A DNA stretch of 64,000 bases from Candidatus Anammoximicrobium sp. (GTDB lineage Bacteria > Planctomycetota > Planctomycetia > Pirellulales > Pirellulaceae), in NCBI GenBank assembly GCA_012515235.1, contig JAAYYU010000328.1:1-64000 (forward strand). Reading direction: 5' to 3'. Position 1 is the stretch's first letter, and every line of letters begins with the position of its first letter. Positions 1 through 9,479 of this stretch are shown here, piece after piece. The notes below the pieces were generated by a model, which saw nothing but the letters and a program-made list of their open reading frames with translations, had not been told where the DNA came from and made no database searches. The position numbers were made by a program, and so were the translations under genes.

Positions 1-510
1 GCTCGGCCAGAATTGAATTCTGTAAGCCTGACCCCATTCTTTATTTCTCGAACAAGGCTTGCTGACAAGCCGGGGCAACACGCGCGTCCGCTGCATGCGC
101 TTGGGGCAGCAGACTTATGGTTGTCGTTTTCCTGATGTTCCTTGACGGTCTCAGATCGTCTCCGGGCAAACTGGGTGCGAACTGCAGGCAGTGCCACGCC
201 GGGTGGGCCGCGCCCGTCAGATTGCCGCTGGATGCCGCGTCGGCTAGAATCAGGCGGCGCGGTCGGGAAGCGGTGGAGGTGCAAGCTGGCGCGAATCCCC
301 AAGACCGGCCGCGCGTCCCGGGCCGTTGTCCTTGGATGCGCGGCCAGATCGCCGTGCGACGCCGACCAGAGCCCTGCCCGTCACGAAGGCTGCCAGCCGT
401 TGCCCTGATTCGCTTCCGGGTTGACAGCGGGAATTCGCGGCTCGACAAGAATGACCAATCGGCCGTTGGCCGAATTCTCTCACCAAGCCGAAACAGAAGG
501 AGTTGGCCTG
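1..510. other. Non-coding left edge with a half REP-like motif
   Basis: No gene can be supported here. Reading frames are open on both strands, but none has a credible signal, domain or Shine-Dalgarno site. At 8-22 there is a small palindrome (CAGAATT, G, AATTCTG), followed at 24-37 by AAGCCTGACCCC and flanking T-rich sequence. Its CCTGACCCC core is shared with the perfect palindrome at 26954-27001. The last 16 bases carry the ribosome binding site of the next gene. Confidence 0.5.
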
Positions 511-3231
511 ATGCAACGAGCGAAGAAACTGACGTGGAACGTTTGGGCCTGCGGGTGCGCGGCGTTGCTGATGTCGGTGGCGGCCCAGGCAGAGGACAAG
601 ACCCTTGTCGAATGGCGGTTCGACCAGACGGGCGACCTCCGCGGCTGGCAATTGGGCGGCCTGATCGCCGACGCCGCGGTCCGGGACGGCGCGTTGCACG
701 GCCGGGCGACCGGCAGCGATCCGATCCTGTTCAGCCCGTTGTTCGAGATCGCGGCGGCCCCCGAGCAGTACGTGGAGATCTGCGCCAAGAGCACTGTCCC
801 GGCGATGGCCGAGCTGTATTGGACCGAAACGCTGGAAGGTCAGTACGGCGGATTCAGCCCGCAGAAGCACCGCTTGTTCCACACGCAGGGCGACGCCCAG
901 TTTCACGTCTACCGCCTCTGGCCGTTCTGGCACGCGGCCAAGAAGATCATCCGCCTGCGGTTCGACCCGCCCAATGCGGGCGAGTTCGAGATCCAGTGGA
1001 TCAGGATCGCCGAGCGGGCGCCGATCGCCGGTTCGCCGGCCAAGGCCTGGACCCGTGACGAACTCCGCGACCTGTGGCGGGCTTCCGGCGACGTGGCCGA
1101 GGAGACTCAAGGGCCGATCGCATGGAGCCCTCCCTTGGCGGTCCACGCCGCAGAGCATCCGTTTGTGTGCGTCCGCATGGCGACCGATCGCCCGGGCAGC
1201 GGCCGGTTGTTTTGTGTTTCCAGCGACCAGTTCGGCTGGGACAGCATAACCTTTCCGCTGCGGCCGGACGGGAAACTGCACTCGTATAACCTGGCCACCA
1301 GCGGGCTGAAGAACTGGCGCGACGAGATCATTCGCATCGGCCTGCAAGTGCCCGCCGCCGCCGGGGCGAGTGTCCAGGTGGAGTCGATCGAGGTGGCCGC
1401 GGAGCCTGGGGGGCCGGCCGAACTGCAACTGGCCTACTTCGGGCCGGCGGAAGGCATCAACCGCGCCGGGCGACCCGCCGGCGTGACCTGCACGCTGCGG
1501 AATCTCGGCGGCCAAGTGGCCGAGAACGTGACGGTCAGGCTTGCGGTGCCCGCGGGCGTCAAGCTGCTCGACAGCGCCGAAAAGACCATCGACCGGCTGT
1601 CGCTGTATGTGCCCAAAACCGTCGAGTGGAAGATCCAAGCGGAAACGCTCGGCAAGCTCGACCTGGCGGTCACGGCCGCCGCCGCCCAGACGGAACCTGT
1701 CTCGGCCACCGCGGCGCTGGAGTTGACCCCTGCACCCAACGTGCCCAAAGCCTCCTACGTCCCCGAACCGCAGCCGGTGCGAAGCAAGTATGAAATCGGC
1801 GCGTTCTACTTCCCGGGCTTCCCGACCCAGGAAAAATGGGCGCCCATTCGGGACTATCCCAACCGCAAGCCGATTCTGGGATGGTACGACGAGTCCAACC
1901 CGGAGTGCGCCGACTGGCAAATCAAATGGGCCGTCGAGCACGGCATCAATTTCTACATGGTCGACTGGTACTGGTGCCAGGGCCGACGCCATCTCGAACA
2001 CTGGCTCCACAACGCTTACGGCAAGGCGAAGTACCGGAAATACCTGAAGTGGGCCGTCATGTGGGCGAACCACAATCCGCCGGACACGCATTCGGCGGAC
2101 GACTGGCGAAAGGTCACCCAGTACTGGATCGACAACTATTTCCCCATGCCGGAGTACTACCGCATCGACGGCCGGCCGGCGGTGTTCATCTGGGCCCCGC
2201 AGAACGTGCGCCGCGACCTGGGCGGCAGCAGCGAGGCCGCCCAGCTGTACGCAGCGTCGCAGCAGATGGCCCAAGCCGCCGGCTATCCCGGCATCTACTT
2301 CGTCGCCATGAGTTCCCACGACAATCCCGATCGGACGAAGGAACTGATCGGCGAAGGTTACGAGGCGGCGACCACGTATCACGGCTTCCAACTGGCACAC
2401 CGGCGAGCCCGCAGTGACCGGTTCCCGTTCGCCGATCTGCTTGAGACCTGCCCGGAACTGTGGCGCCAGGCAGAGGAATCCGCCCGCGGCCTGCGGTACC
2501 TGCCGATCGTCGATACGGGCTGGGACTCCCGCCCCTGGCACGGCGACAAGTCGATCGTGGCCGATGGCCGCACGCCCGAACTGTTCGGCAAACTGTGCCG
2601 GCTCGCCCGCCAGTATGCGGATCAGACGAGCAAGAAGATCATCGCCCTCGGCCCGGTGAACGAGTGGGGCGAGGGGAGTTACATCGAGCCGTATGCCGAA
2701 TACGGTTTCCAGGATCTCGACCAGGTCCGCGAGGCCTTCTGTGAACCGGGCGACTGGCCGCCGAATCTGATCCCTTCCGACGTGGGCCTGGGACCGTACG
2801 ACCTGCCGCCGGTCGCGGCCAAGACAGCTTGGGAGTTCAACACCGACGGTGACGCGGAGGGCTGGTCGGCCAACGGGGACGTGGCCGAGTTGGCCGTCAA
2901 GGATGGCTGCCTGACGGGGCGGTCAACCGGCCGCGACCCGATCGTCCAGATCTCCGGCATCCAGATCGAAGCCGATTGTCTGCAGCGTCTCGCGTTCCGT
3001 CTGCGGAGCGATCGCGATCAACGCATGCAGATCTTCTGGGCGACCGCCGTAGCGGGAATGAGCGAGCGGACGTCCTTGGGCGTCCAGGTCAGCGGCGACG
3101 GCCAGTTTCACGATTACGAGTTGGATTTTTCCCAAAGTCGTCACTGGCAAGGCGTGGTGAAATCGCTGCGCATCGATCCGGCCGGCGAACCCGACGCGAC
3201 GTTCGCGTTCGACTACGTGCGGCTGCACTGA
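511..3231 (+). CDS. Secreted WbsX/GH99-like glycoside hydrolase-type protein
   Basis: 906 aa. The start at 511 was chosen because AGAAGGAG lies 8 bases upstream and a Sec signal peptide follows (hydrophobic segment ending AAQAED). The N-terminal ~400 residues look like beta-sandwich modules: two copies of a 'W.FD..GDL.GW' type segment, with a third related copy at the C-terminus (from about residue 770). The catalytic-type domain starts near residue 430 with IGAFYFPGF and contains VDWYW, MWANHNPP and NEWGEGSYIEP, the hallmarks of the WbsX/GH99-like family. Members act on, or are linked to, complex polysaccharides, but substrate specificity is not predictable. It is probably exported and carbohydrate-directed. 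A paralogous domain occurs in the gene at 48933-50198. Confidence 0.85.
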   Translation: MQRAKKLTWNVWACGCAALLMSVAAQAEDKTLVEWRFDQTGDLRGWQLGGLIADAAVRDGALHGRATGSDPILFSPLFEIAAAPEQYVEICAKSTVPAMAELYWTETLEGQYGGFSPQKHRLFHTQGDAQFHVYRLWPFWHAAKKIIRLRFDPPNAGEFEIQWIRIAERAPIAGSPAKAWTRDELRDLWRASGDVAEETQGPIAWSPPLAVHAAEHPFVCVRMATDRPGSGRLFCVSSDQFGWDSITFPLRPDGKLHSYNLATSGLKNWRDEIIRIGLQVPAAAGASVQVESIEVAAEPGGPAELQLAYFGPAEGINRAGRPAGVTCTLRNLGGQVAENVTVRLAVPAGVKLLDSAEKTIDRLSLYVPKTVEWKIQAETLGKLDLAVTAAAAQTEPVSATAALELTPAPNVPKASYVPEPQPVRSKYEIGAFYFPGFPTQEKWAPIRDYPNRKPILGWYDESNPECADWQIKWAVEHGINFYMVDWYWCQGRRHLEHWLHNAYGKAKYRKYLKWAVMWANHNPPDTHSADDWRKVTQYWIDNYFPMPEYYRIDGRPAVFIWAPQNVRRDLGGSSEAAQLYAASQQMAQAAGYPGIYFVAMSSHDNPDRTKELIGEGYEAATTYHGFQLAHRRARSDRFPFADLLETCPELWRQAEESARGLRYLPIVDTGWDSRPWHGDKSIVADGRTPELFGKLCRLARQYADQTSKKIIALGPVNEWGEGSYIEPYAEYGFQDLDQVREAFCEPGDWPPNLIPSDVGLGPYDLPPVAAKTAWEFNTDGDAEGWSANGDVAELAVKDGCLTGRSTGRDPIVQISGIQIEADCLQRLAFRLRSDRDQRMQIFWATAVAGMSERTSLGVQVSGDGQFHDYELDFSQSRHWQGVVKSLRIDPAGEPDATFAFDYVRLH

Positions 3232-3880
3232 GGCCGTCCATCGATTGGAACGGAATGGATGCCGTTGCCAGCGGCCCTGGAAGCCGGTTGGGAACGGCTT
3301 GGAATCCGAGCAGGTCGGTTGCCGTCGCCGGCAGCGAGATGCCGCCGCCGACAGCGGTTTCTACGTTGGACGCGGAAGGTCCTTCGTGCTGGGTGACGAA
3401 GGAAAGAACGACCTCCGGTTCCTGACGTGGGCGGAAGTGTCGACTGCGTTGACGGACAACGATCCGGGGACGGTCGATGCCTGCGGCGAACGGAACGACG
3501 AGTCCCTCGACATCGGCCTCCGCCGCGCTAGAGCGTAGCCCAACCGACCTCGACGGCGGGGGAGCAGACCGAGACGGCCCTGACCCCGGACGCCTCGATC
3601 GGGTCGCAGGCCAGCAAGGGGCCTGTCACCCAAGGCCGCGATCGGCAGCGGCGTAGATACGGCCGCCGGGGTCAACCTGTGCCCGCATAATCGGCACATC
3701 CGTCGTTTCCGCGCGAGGCAACGCCTGCTGGAGACGCCAAATCCGGAATCTGTAACGGCAAGCCCGGAAAGTGCGCATTTGCCGGACCCCGCTGCCGAAA
3801 CCAATTCTGTACATGCAACCCATCCAGATGCTACCTACGGCACGTCCCCGATACCCACGAAAAGCCCTCCAGGCACACCC
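3232..3880. other. 649-bp intergenic region, nothing recognised
   Basis: This stretch lies between the WbsX-like gene and the porin gene, both on the plus strand. Several frames are open because of the high GC content, but none shows a domain, a signal peptide or a ribosome binding site. I see no terminator or repeat. It probably contains the promoter of the porin operon, but no convincing -35/-10 pair was found. Confidence 0.4.
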
Positions 3881-5404
3881 ATGTCACGCCAAATCGACCC
3901 TGCAAACGTCGCACTGCGGATGGCGGCCGGTTCGCTCACCTTAACGCTCCTGCTGTGCTGGACGGCCCTGCCGGCGGGTGCTCAAAGCGTTTGGCAGCCC
4001 GCGCCCAGTCCCACGCCGGACGCGACCGCGGACGCGCCGGGCTGGTTTCAGCCGGCGACCGGCGCGGCGGACGGACTCGTCCGCTTGCCTGCTGCCGGCG
4101 ATGTCCTCTTGGAGCAACCGGTTCCTCTGGATACGTTCGTGCGGCCCACGGACTACGTGCCCAACGCGGCGGAGGCGGCGCCGGACGAGGCCCAACTGTA
4201 CACCATCGAGGAACTCCGCGAGGAGATGAAGAAGCTCGCCTGGGTCAAGGGCGACTACAAGATCGTGCCCTATGGCGTGCTTTGGGGCAGCGCGATTTAC
4301 GCCACGCGCCGGACACACCCCGGCTTCTTCATTCTCTACACCCACTCGCCGGCGGTCGAAGGCGAAAACGATCTCGAAATCGACACGCGGCGCACGCGGC
4401 TCGGCCTGGATGTGACCGGTCCCAGGGTTCACTGGTTCGGCGGCGCCGACAGCGGTGGCAAAGTCGAAATCGACTTCCACGGCCAGTTCCTCACGGAGAA
4501 CCAGAGCACCATCCAAATCCGCCACGCGTGGGCGGAAGTCAAGAACGAGAACTGGCGGATCATGGCCGGGCAGAACTGGGACCTGATGTCGCCGCTGTTG
4601 CCCTCCACGGTAAACTATTCGGTCGGCTGGGCCGGCGGGAATATCGGTTTCCGGCGGATGCAACTGCGGCTGGAACGCTATCTGCACGTGAGCGACAACG
4701 TGATGTTCAGCGTCCAAGGGGCCGCCGCCCAAGACATCATTCCCGACAGCCTGAACCGGGTGCAAGACAGCGGCGGCGGCGAGACGTACGACCGCGTGAT
4801 CAAACCCGAATCAGCCGCCTGGCCCGTGCTGCAGGGCCGCGTCGGCTGCACGCTCGGTCCCCAGGGCCCCAACTGCTATCCGATCGTCTTTGGCGTGTCC
4901 GGGCACGTCGGCGAACAGGGCTTCGACTTCCTCAACCGCTCGCTGGACGGCTTTGACTACAACGTGCCGCCGGCCGACGACGTCCGCATCCGCACGTGGT
5001 CCTTCAACGTGGACGCGCGGTTGCCTCTGGCCAGCTATTGCGGCTTTCAAGGCGAGTTTTTCACCGGAGCAGATCTGGGCACCTTTTTCGGCGGCATCGG
5101 TCAGGGCGTCAACCTCACCACGCGGCGCGCCATCCGCTCGACGGGCGGCTGGGCGGAGTTCTGGTACGACGTCAGCCCGACGTTGCACACCCACGTCGGC
5201 TACGGCATCGACAATCCGTTCAACGAGGACATCACCGCGGCAGCCGGCCGCACCGAGAACCGTTTCCTGTTTACCAACCTGGTAGTCGACGTGACCAAGA
5301 AGATGAACCTTGGTTTCGAGGTCAGCTACTGGTCGACAGAGTATCTGGCGTTGCCGCGGGGCGATTCGGTGACGTTCGAGTTCAGCGGTGCCTATGGATT
5401 CTAA
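3881..5404 (+). CDS. Outer-membrane porin, DcaP-like
   Basis: 507 aa from ATG 3881; an internal ATG at 3920 would give a shorter signal peptide. The N-terminus is a signal sequence with a hydrophobic stretch LTLTLLLCWTALPAGAQ. An acidic segment near residue 110 (TIEELREEMKKLAWVKGDYK) resembles the short helical element that precedes the barrel in planctomycete porins. The rest alternates hydrophobic and polar residues typical of beta-barrels, with RIMAGQNWDLMSPLLP and a C-terminal aromatic residue (SGAYGF), as expected for outer-membrane barrel insertion. DcaP-type porins passively transport small anionic solutes; the substrate here is unknown. The stop overlaps the start of the cytochrome gene by 11 bases, so the two are probably co-transcribed. 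Confidence 0.8.
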   Translation: MSRQIDPANVALRMAAGSLTLTLLLCWTALPAGAQSVWQPAPSPTPDATADAPGWFQPATGAADGLVRLPAAGDVLLEQPVPLDTFVRPTDYVPNAAEAAPDEAQLYTIEELREEMKKLAWVKGDYKIVPYGVLWGSAIYATRRTHPGFFILYTHSPAVEGENDLEIDTRRTRLGLDVTGPRVHWFGGADSGGKVEIDFHGQFLTENQSTIQIRHAWAEVKNENWRIMAGQNWDLMSPLLPSTVNYSVGWAGGNIGFRRMQLRLERYLHVSDNVMFSVQGAAAQDIIPDSLNRVQDSGGGETYDRVIKPESAAWPVLQGRVGCTLGPQGPNCYPIVFGVSGHVGEQGFDFLNRSLDGFDYNVPPADDVRIRTWSFNVDARLPLASYCGFQGEFFTGADLGTFFGGIGQGVNLTTRRAIRSTGGWAEFWYDVSPTLHTHVGYGIDNPFNEDITAAAGRTENRFLFTNLVVDVTKKMNLGFEVSYWSTEYLALPRGDSVTFEFSGAYGF

Positions 5405-6377
5405 ATGGCCCCACCTGCTGGTCCTGCTCGGATTCAGCGTCGCCCTGCCCGCGTGCCGTCTGGCCGAACGCGAGCTGCAGGACCGCACGCCGCGCGGCTG
5501 CGCCAACTGTCACACGAACATCGCCGAGCGGTGGGAGCGGTCCGCCCATGCCCGGGCCTGGAACGATCCGGCGTTCATCCGCGAGACAGAGGAGCGTTCG
5601 GCCGACGACTGCCTGCCGTGCCACGCGCCGCAGCCGTTGCTGGACCAGCCGCCCGGCGAACCGGCCGCACTTCGCGGCCACGAGCGGCACTTCGGCGTCG
5701 AGTGCCGCACCTGCCATCAGTTGGGCGAAGCCTACGCGGGACCGCACGGAAGCCGCCTTGGGCCGCACCCCGTCGTGCAGGACACCGTGCGGCTGCCCTG
5801 CTCGGACTTCTGCGGCATCTGCCACGAGATGGAGGCGAAAGAACACGCGACAGAGTACTCGGCGTCGTCCCCGAACCAGCACACCTGCGCTCAATGCCAC
5901 ATGCCCACCTGCCGCGAGCGGCTGACGCAGGGCCACCTCCTGTCCTACATCCATCCCCAACGGGCCGTTCACGACCACGCGTTTCCGGTCTGGAGCCCGA
6001 CCGTCTCGGCGGGGGCCGTGGAGATCGGCCGGCCTGCGATCGTTCGCGCCGAGGGCCAGCCGGTGGAAGTGGCCTTGGCGCTGACCAATCGGGGCGCCGG
6101 CCACCGCATCCCCACCGGTGACTACGGCCACCGAGAGCTGCGGATCGCCGTCGAACTGCTGGACCTCGAGCGACGGAGGCTCGGCCAGGCCGAGCAAGCC
6201 GTGTTCCCCGGAGAGGATCTCAGCCTGGCGCCGGGGGTCCCCACGCCGTTTCGGATTCCGGTCGCCGCGGCGGCCAGCGAGTCGGCGGAGCGCATCCGCG
6301 TCGTGGTCCAGCGCGTGAACCAGTCCCGCTCGTTCCAGACCACGCTGGCAGAAGGCGAGTGGCCCGTCGCGCCGTAG
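5394..6377 (+). CDS. Five-haem cytochrome c, exported
   Basis: 327 aa from ATG 5394 (a GTG two codons upstream at 5388 is the alternative). The N-terminal hydrophobic segment ends in ALPAC at residue 21, which could be an imperfect lipobox. Five CxxCH haem-c motifs follow: CANCH, CLPCH, CRTCH, CGICH and CAQCH, all in the first ~180 residues. The layout resembles multihaem cytochromes of the c554/NrfH-like superfamily, in which densely packed haems relay electrons. The C-terminal third (from about residue 195) has no cysteine motifs and looks like a beta-sandwich. It overlaps the porin stop by 11 bases, which suggests translational coupling and a joint role at the cell envelope. The electron donor and acceptor are unknown. 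Confidence 0.85.
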   Translation: MDSKWPHLLVLLGFSVALPACRLAERELQDRTPRGCANCHTNIAERWERSAHARAWNDPAFIRETEERSADDCLPCHAPQPLLDQPPGEPAALRGHERHFGVECRTCHQLGEAYAGPHGSRLGPHPVVQDTVRLPCSDFCGICHEMEAKEHATEYSASSPNQHTCAQCHMPTCRERLTQGHLLSYIHPQRAVHDHAFPVWSPTVSAGAVEIGRPAIVRAEGQPVEVALALTNRGAGHRIPTGDYGHRELRIAVELLDLERRRLGQAEQAVFPGEDLSLAPGVPTPFRIPVAAAASESAERIRVVVQRVNQSRSFQTTLAEGEWPVAP

Positions 6378-6414
6378 ACGACACGAGCCTGGCGGGAGTG
6401 ATCCGGCCGCGGCG

Positions 6415-6843
6415 TCACGCCGGGCCCGCGGAGCCTGGCGTTGCCGGGGACGATTCGAAGAAATCGATCCGGCCGCTGCGCACGTCGTACATGCCGCCAA
6501 CGGCCTTGAGCTGTCCCACTTCCACGAGACCTCGAAGGACGACGCTTTCGTGCAGGATCCTGTCGATCACGCGCAGAACGTAAGCGCGGTAGAGGTCGTC
6601 AAGGCAGGCTTGCTGTTCCGGCGGCGGCAGGGATTCCCAACGCTCGATACGGCGCGGATCGATCGTCTTCTGGACCTCGGCAACGATGGGGTCCAGGTGC
6701 GCGCAGCGCGTCGCATCGGCCACTCGCCGTCCCGTCAGGAAGGCTTCGACCGCCATTCTCATCACCGCATTGTTGGCGTGCCCCAGCACGACGATCAGCT
6801 TGGCCCCCGCCACGACGCAGGCATCCTCTTGTGTCGATGTCAT
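6415..6843 (-). CDS. Truncated, degenerate beta-carbonic-anhydrase-like protein
   Basis: 142 aa. Residues 12-30 (AGAKLIVVLGHANNAVM) match the second half of a beta-carbonic anhydrase, and the C-terminus (VGGMYDVRSGRIDFF) matches the family's closing strand. The first half, with the CxDSR zinc and catalytic residues, is absent. At the second zinc site the usual HxxC reads H-A-N-N, so the zinc-binding cysteine is missing. It therefore cannot be a normal zinc enzyme. It is 36 bases downstream of a full beta-carbonic anhydrase on the same strand and is probably co-transcribed with it. It could be a decaying gene or a non-catalytic partner; the well-kept C-terminus leaves both open. Confidence 0.65.
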   Translation of the reverse strand: MTSTQEDACVVAGAKLIVVLGHANNAVMRMAVEAFLTGRRVADATRCAHLDPIVAEVQKTIDPRRIERWESLPPPEQQACLDDLYRAYVLRVIDRILHESVVLRGLVEVGQLKAVGGMYDVRSGRIDFFESSPATPGSAGPA

Positions 6844-6879
6844 GAGACGTTCTCTTGGAAGGCTCGCCCGTGCCGAGTC

Positions 6880-7557
6880 CTAAGCTCGTTTCCGTCCGGC
6901 GACGGCGGCCCCCGCGCCACCGATGACCGTGGCGTCGCCGAATTTCACGAATTGACCGGTCTCGGACTCGTAGTAAAACACTTCGCCCGTGTCGATCTTG
7001 TACATCCAGCCGTGCAGCCGCACGCGCCCGGAGGAAATCCGCGAAGCGATCACCGGCAGCGTCCGCAAATGCTCCAACTGCACCAGCACGTTTTCCTCGG
7101 CCGCAGCATTGACCAACGCTTTGCCCTGCAGATGTCCGTAGTGCTCGCGCACGATTTCGAGCGTCGCGTCGGCATGACGCAGCCAGTTCATGACCAGCGG
7201 CGTCCGACTGGGGCCGCTCGCCTCCAGCGAGTTGATCAACGCCTGCATGGCGCCGCAGCCCGTATGGCCGCAGACGATCACGTCCTCCACCCCCAATTCC
7301 ACCACGGCGTACTCGACCGCCGCCAGCTCGTCATTGTTGCTCGTCCCATAGCAGGGAACGAGGTTTCCCACATTCCGCACGATGAACAGCTGACCGGGCT
7401 CCGAATTCGTGATCAGGTTGGGGACGATCCGCGAATCCGCACACGTGATCAGGCAGGCTTCCGGCTCCTGCCCATGCTGCAGCCGAGCAAACAACTCCTC
7501 CCGCTCGCGAAAGCCGATCTTCTGAAAATGATGCACGCCCTGGACCAGTTGTTGCAT
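6880..7557 (-). CDS. Beta-carbonic anhydrase
   Basis: 225 aa, the usual size. It catalyses reversible hydration of CO2 to bicarbonate, in the cytoplasm because no signal peptide is visible. Zinc ligands and the Asp-Arg dyad are all present: C39-x-D41-x-R43 (CADSR) and H98-x-x-C101 (GHTGCGAM). The N-terminus, with its short helices and FARLQHGQEPEACLITC, fits bacterial class beta enzymes. The start at 7557 is preceded by GGTGGGGG about 8 bases upstream. A degenerate half-copy follows it. The potassium uptake genes lie upstream on the same strand after a 337-bp gap, so they are probably a separate unit. Confidence 0.95.
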   Translation of the reverse strand: MQQLVQGVHHFQKIGFREREELFARLQHGQEPEACLITCADSRIVPNLITNSEPGQLFIVRNVGNLVPCYGTSNNDELAAVEYAVVELGVEDVIVCGHTGCGAMQALINSLEASGPSRTPLVMNWLRHADATLEIVREHYGHLQGKALVNAAAEENVLVQLEHLRTLPVIASRISSGRVRLHGWMYKIDTGEVFYYESETGQFVKFGDATVIGGAGAAVAGRKRA

Positions 7558-7894
7558 GTCGATACCCCCACCAAAGCAGAAGTCACTCGTTCCGCACCGT
7601 CTGGCACGCTACGGCTTCTATCCGTGGTCGGCGAAGGATACACCAGCCCCGGAGACTCTGCAATCGACCCCGCGAGGATCGCCAGCGACGCCGCGGCCGC
7701 ACCCTGTGAACACGACCAGCGAGTCACGGGGCTATCGCATCGCCTGGCCCCGCCGCAAAACGCTGTCAGGACCCGTTCGCTCCCCGCCTCCATGGGCGGG
7801 TGCCGAGAATCCGACGGTCCCTCGTCCCAACCTCGGCCCCGTTCCTCATCCGGAGCCCGGCAACTGTCCACGTTGCCGCCGCCGGGCGGCCGTG
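7558..7894. other. 337-bp gap between trkH and the carbonic anhydrase gene
   Basis: Both flanking genes are on the minus strand. The region must hold the 3' end of the trkH message and the promoter of the carbonic anhydrase gene, but I see neither a hairpin with a T-run nor a clear promoter. No coding potential is supported. Confidence 0.35.
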
Positions 7895-9385
7895 TCACTT
7901 CCGCCAGAACGACGGGAAGAACAGCACCAGCACGGTGAACACCTCCAGGCGGCCGACCAACATGCAGGCAGCCAAGACCAGCTTGCCGGCCGCGGGCAGA
8001 TGGGCATAGGTCTCGGTGGGCCCCACGGTTCCCAGGCCCGGCCCGATGTTGCCCAGCGCGGAAATGACGGCCGTGCCGGCGGTCACCAGATCGGCCCTGC
8101 CATCGGCGCCGGGTGGCAAGAGGCCGGCCAGGACCAGGGAACCCAGCACGAAGATGGCGATGAACAAGGCAAAAAAGCCGAGCACGCTTTGCATCACCTC
8201 CCGCGATACGGGCTTGTGATCCAGCTTCAGACTGCGGACTTCGTGCGGGTGAATCAGCCGGGAAAGCTGCAGGAACGCGTGCTTGCTCAACAGCAAAATA
8301 CGGACGACCTTGACGCTGCCGCCGGTCGAGGCCGCACAGCCGCCGACGAACATCAGCGCCACCAGCAGGTACTGGGCCATGGCCGGCCAGATTTCGAAAT
8401 CGGCCGTGGCGTAGCCGGTCGTGGTCATCATCGAAACCGTCTGGAAGGCGGCGTCCCGCAGCTTGCTCAGCGGGTGGCCGGGCAGGTCGCCCTGCAGCAC
8501 GATCAAAACCGTGATCACGGCGGTCGAGCTGGCGATCAGCGCCAGGTAGAAGCGGAATTCCTCGCTTCGCCAGTACCGCCCCGGTTCGCCTCGCAGGGCG
8601 TGGAAGTGCAGCGAGAAGTTGACGCCGGCCGCCAGCATGAACACACCGATCACGACGTGCGTATAGCTGCCGAACGCGGCGATGCTGGCGTCCCGCGTGG
8701 AGAACCCCCCGGTGGCCATGGTCGTGAACGCATGACACAGGGATTCGAAGGCGCTCATCCCGCCGGCCCACAGCAACAAGGTCTCGGCCGCCGTCAGGAT
8801 CACGTACACGCCCCACAGCACCTTGGCCGTGTCCTGAATCCGCGGACTCAAGCGGTCTTTGGTTGGCCCGGGCGATTCGGCCTCGAACAACTGCATTCCG
8901 CCCACGCCCAAAAATGGCAGGATCGCCAGGCTCAGCACGATGATCCCCATGCCGCCCAGCCATTGCGTCATGGCACGCCAGAACAAGATGCTGGGCGGGA
9001 CGCGGTCCAAGCCGGCAATCACCGTCGCCCCGGTGGTGCTGAACCCGGACATGGCCTCGAAAAAGGCGTCCACCAGGTGCCGAATCCCGCTTACCTCGGC
9101 CAGCAGGTAAGGCAAACCGCCGAACACGGCGTACGCGATCCAGCCGAAGGTGACAATGGCAAAGCCCTCGCGATACGTCATCTCGCCGTCCGCCCGGACA
9201 TGCCGGTAAAGGACCACGCCGACGGTCAACGCGAGCAGCGACGCGAGCAGGAACGCCCAGAACGCGCCGTCGTGCCAGGCCTCGGCGCGAGGATAGGCCA
9301 GCGAGAACGGCAGCGGGGTCAGCAGCATGGCCGCCAGGAAAATCAGCAGGCCGCCCTGGACGCGTAATGTCAAGCGAAGATTCAT
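7895..9385 (-). CDS. trkH: TrkH-family potassium uptake membrane subunit
   Basis: 496 aa integral inner-membrane protein with about 8-10 membrane spans and four pore-loop motifs of the Trk/Ktr/HKT family. The selectivity-filter segments are visible in order: MSGFSTTGATV (about residue 113), TMATGGFSTRD (about 228), SMMTTTGYATAD (about 329) and SALGNIGPGLG (about 447), each with the conserved glycine. It forms the K+ translocating channel and works with a cytosolic RCK subunit (TrkA), encoded 94 bases upstream. The length is normal for the family. Both genes run in the order trkA then trkH on the minus strand, consistent with an operon for K+ uptake and osmotic or pH homeostasis. Confidence 0.95.
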   Translation of the reverse strand: MNLRLTLRVQGGLLIFLAAMLLTPLPFSLAYPRAEAWHDGAFWAFLLASLLALTVGVVLYRHVRADGEMTYREGFAIVTFGWIAYAVFGGLPYLLAEVSGIRHLVDAFFEAMSGFSTTGATVIAGLDRVPPSILFWRAMTQWLGGMGIIVLSLAILPFLGVGGMQLFEAESPGPTKDRLSPRIQDTAKVLWGVYVILTAAETLLLWAGGMSAFESLCHAFTTMATGGFSTRDASIAAFGSYTHVVIGVFMLAAGVNFSLHFHALRGEPGRYWRSEEFRFYLALIASSTAVITVLIVLQGDLPGHPLSKLRDAAFQTVSMMTTTGYATADFEIWPAMAQYLLVALMFVGGCAASTGGSVKVVRILLLSKHAFLQLSRLIHPHEVRSLKLDHKPVSREVMQSVLGFFALFIAIFVLGSLVLAGLLPPGADGRADLVTAGTAVISALGNIGPGLGTVGPTETYAHLPAAGKLVLAACMLVGRLEVFTVLVLFFPSFWRK

Positions 9386-9479
9386 GGCGTCATGGATGCC
9401 GTAGGCAAAGGACTCCTGCTCTGGTGTTCGTCGCCGGGAACTCCGCTCCGCCCCGTTCTGCGGTCCGCCGCCGGCCGCC

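Noticed and set aside
250..2541. 763-codon minus-strand open frame opposite the first WbsX-like gene
   Set aside because: High GC content keeps the antisense frame open. It has no domain, no signal and no start site, whereas the plus-strand product has clear motifs.
3575..3590. CCTGACCCC match resembling the REP core
   Set aside because: There is no second arm and no flanking match; with this base composition it is likely chance.
3361..3804. 147-codon minus-strand frame in the 649-bp gap before the porin gene
   Set aside because: No ribosome binding site, no recognisable domain and Arg/Cys-rich composition. It is not supported as a gene.
7556..9367. Long plus-strand frame opposite trkH
   Set aside because: Composition is rich in Gln, His, Gly and Arg, typical of an antisense shadow. 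The trkH filter motifs lie on the other strand.
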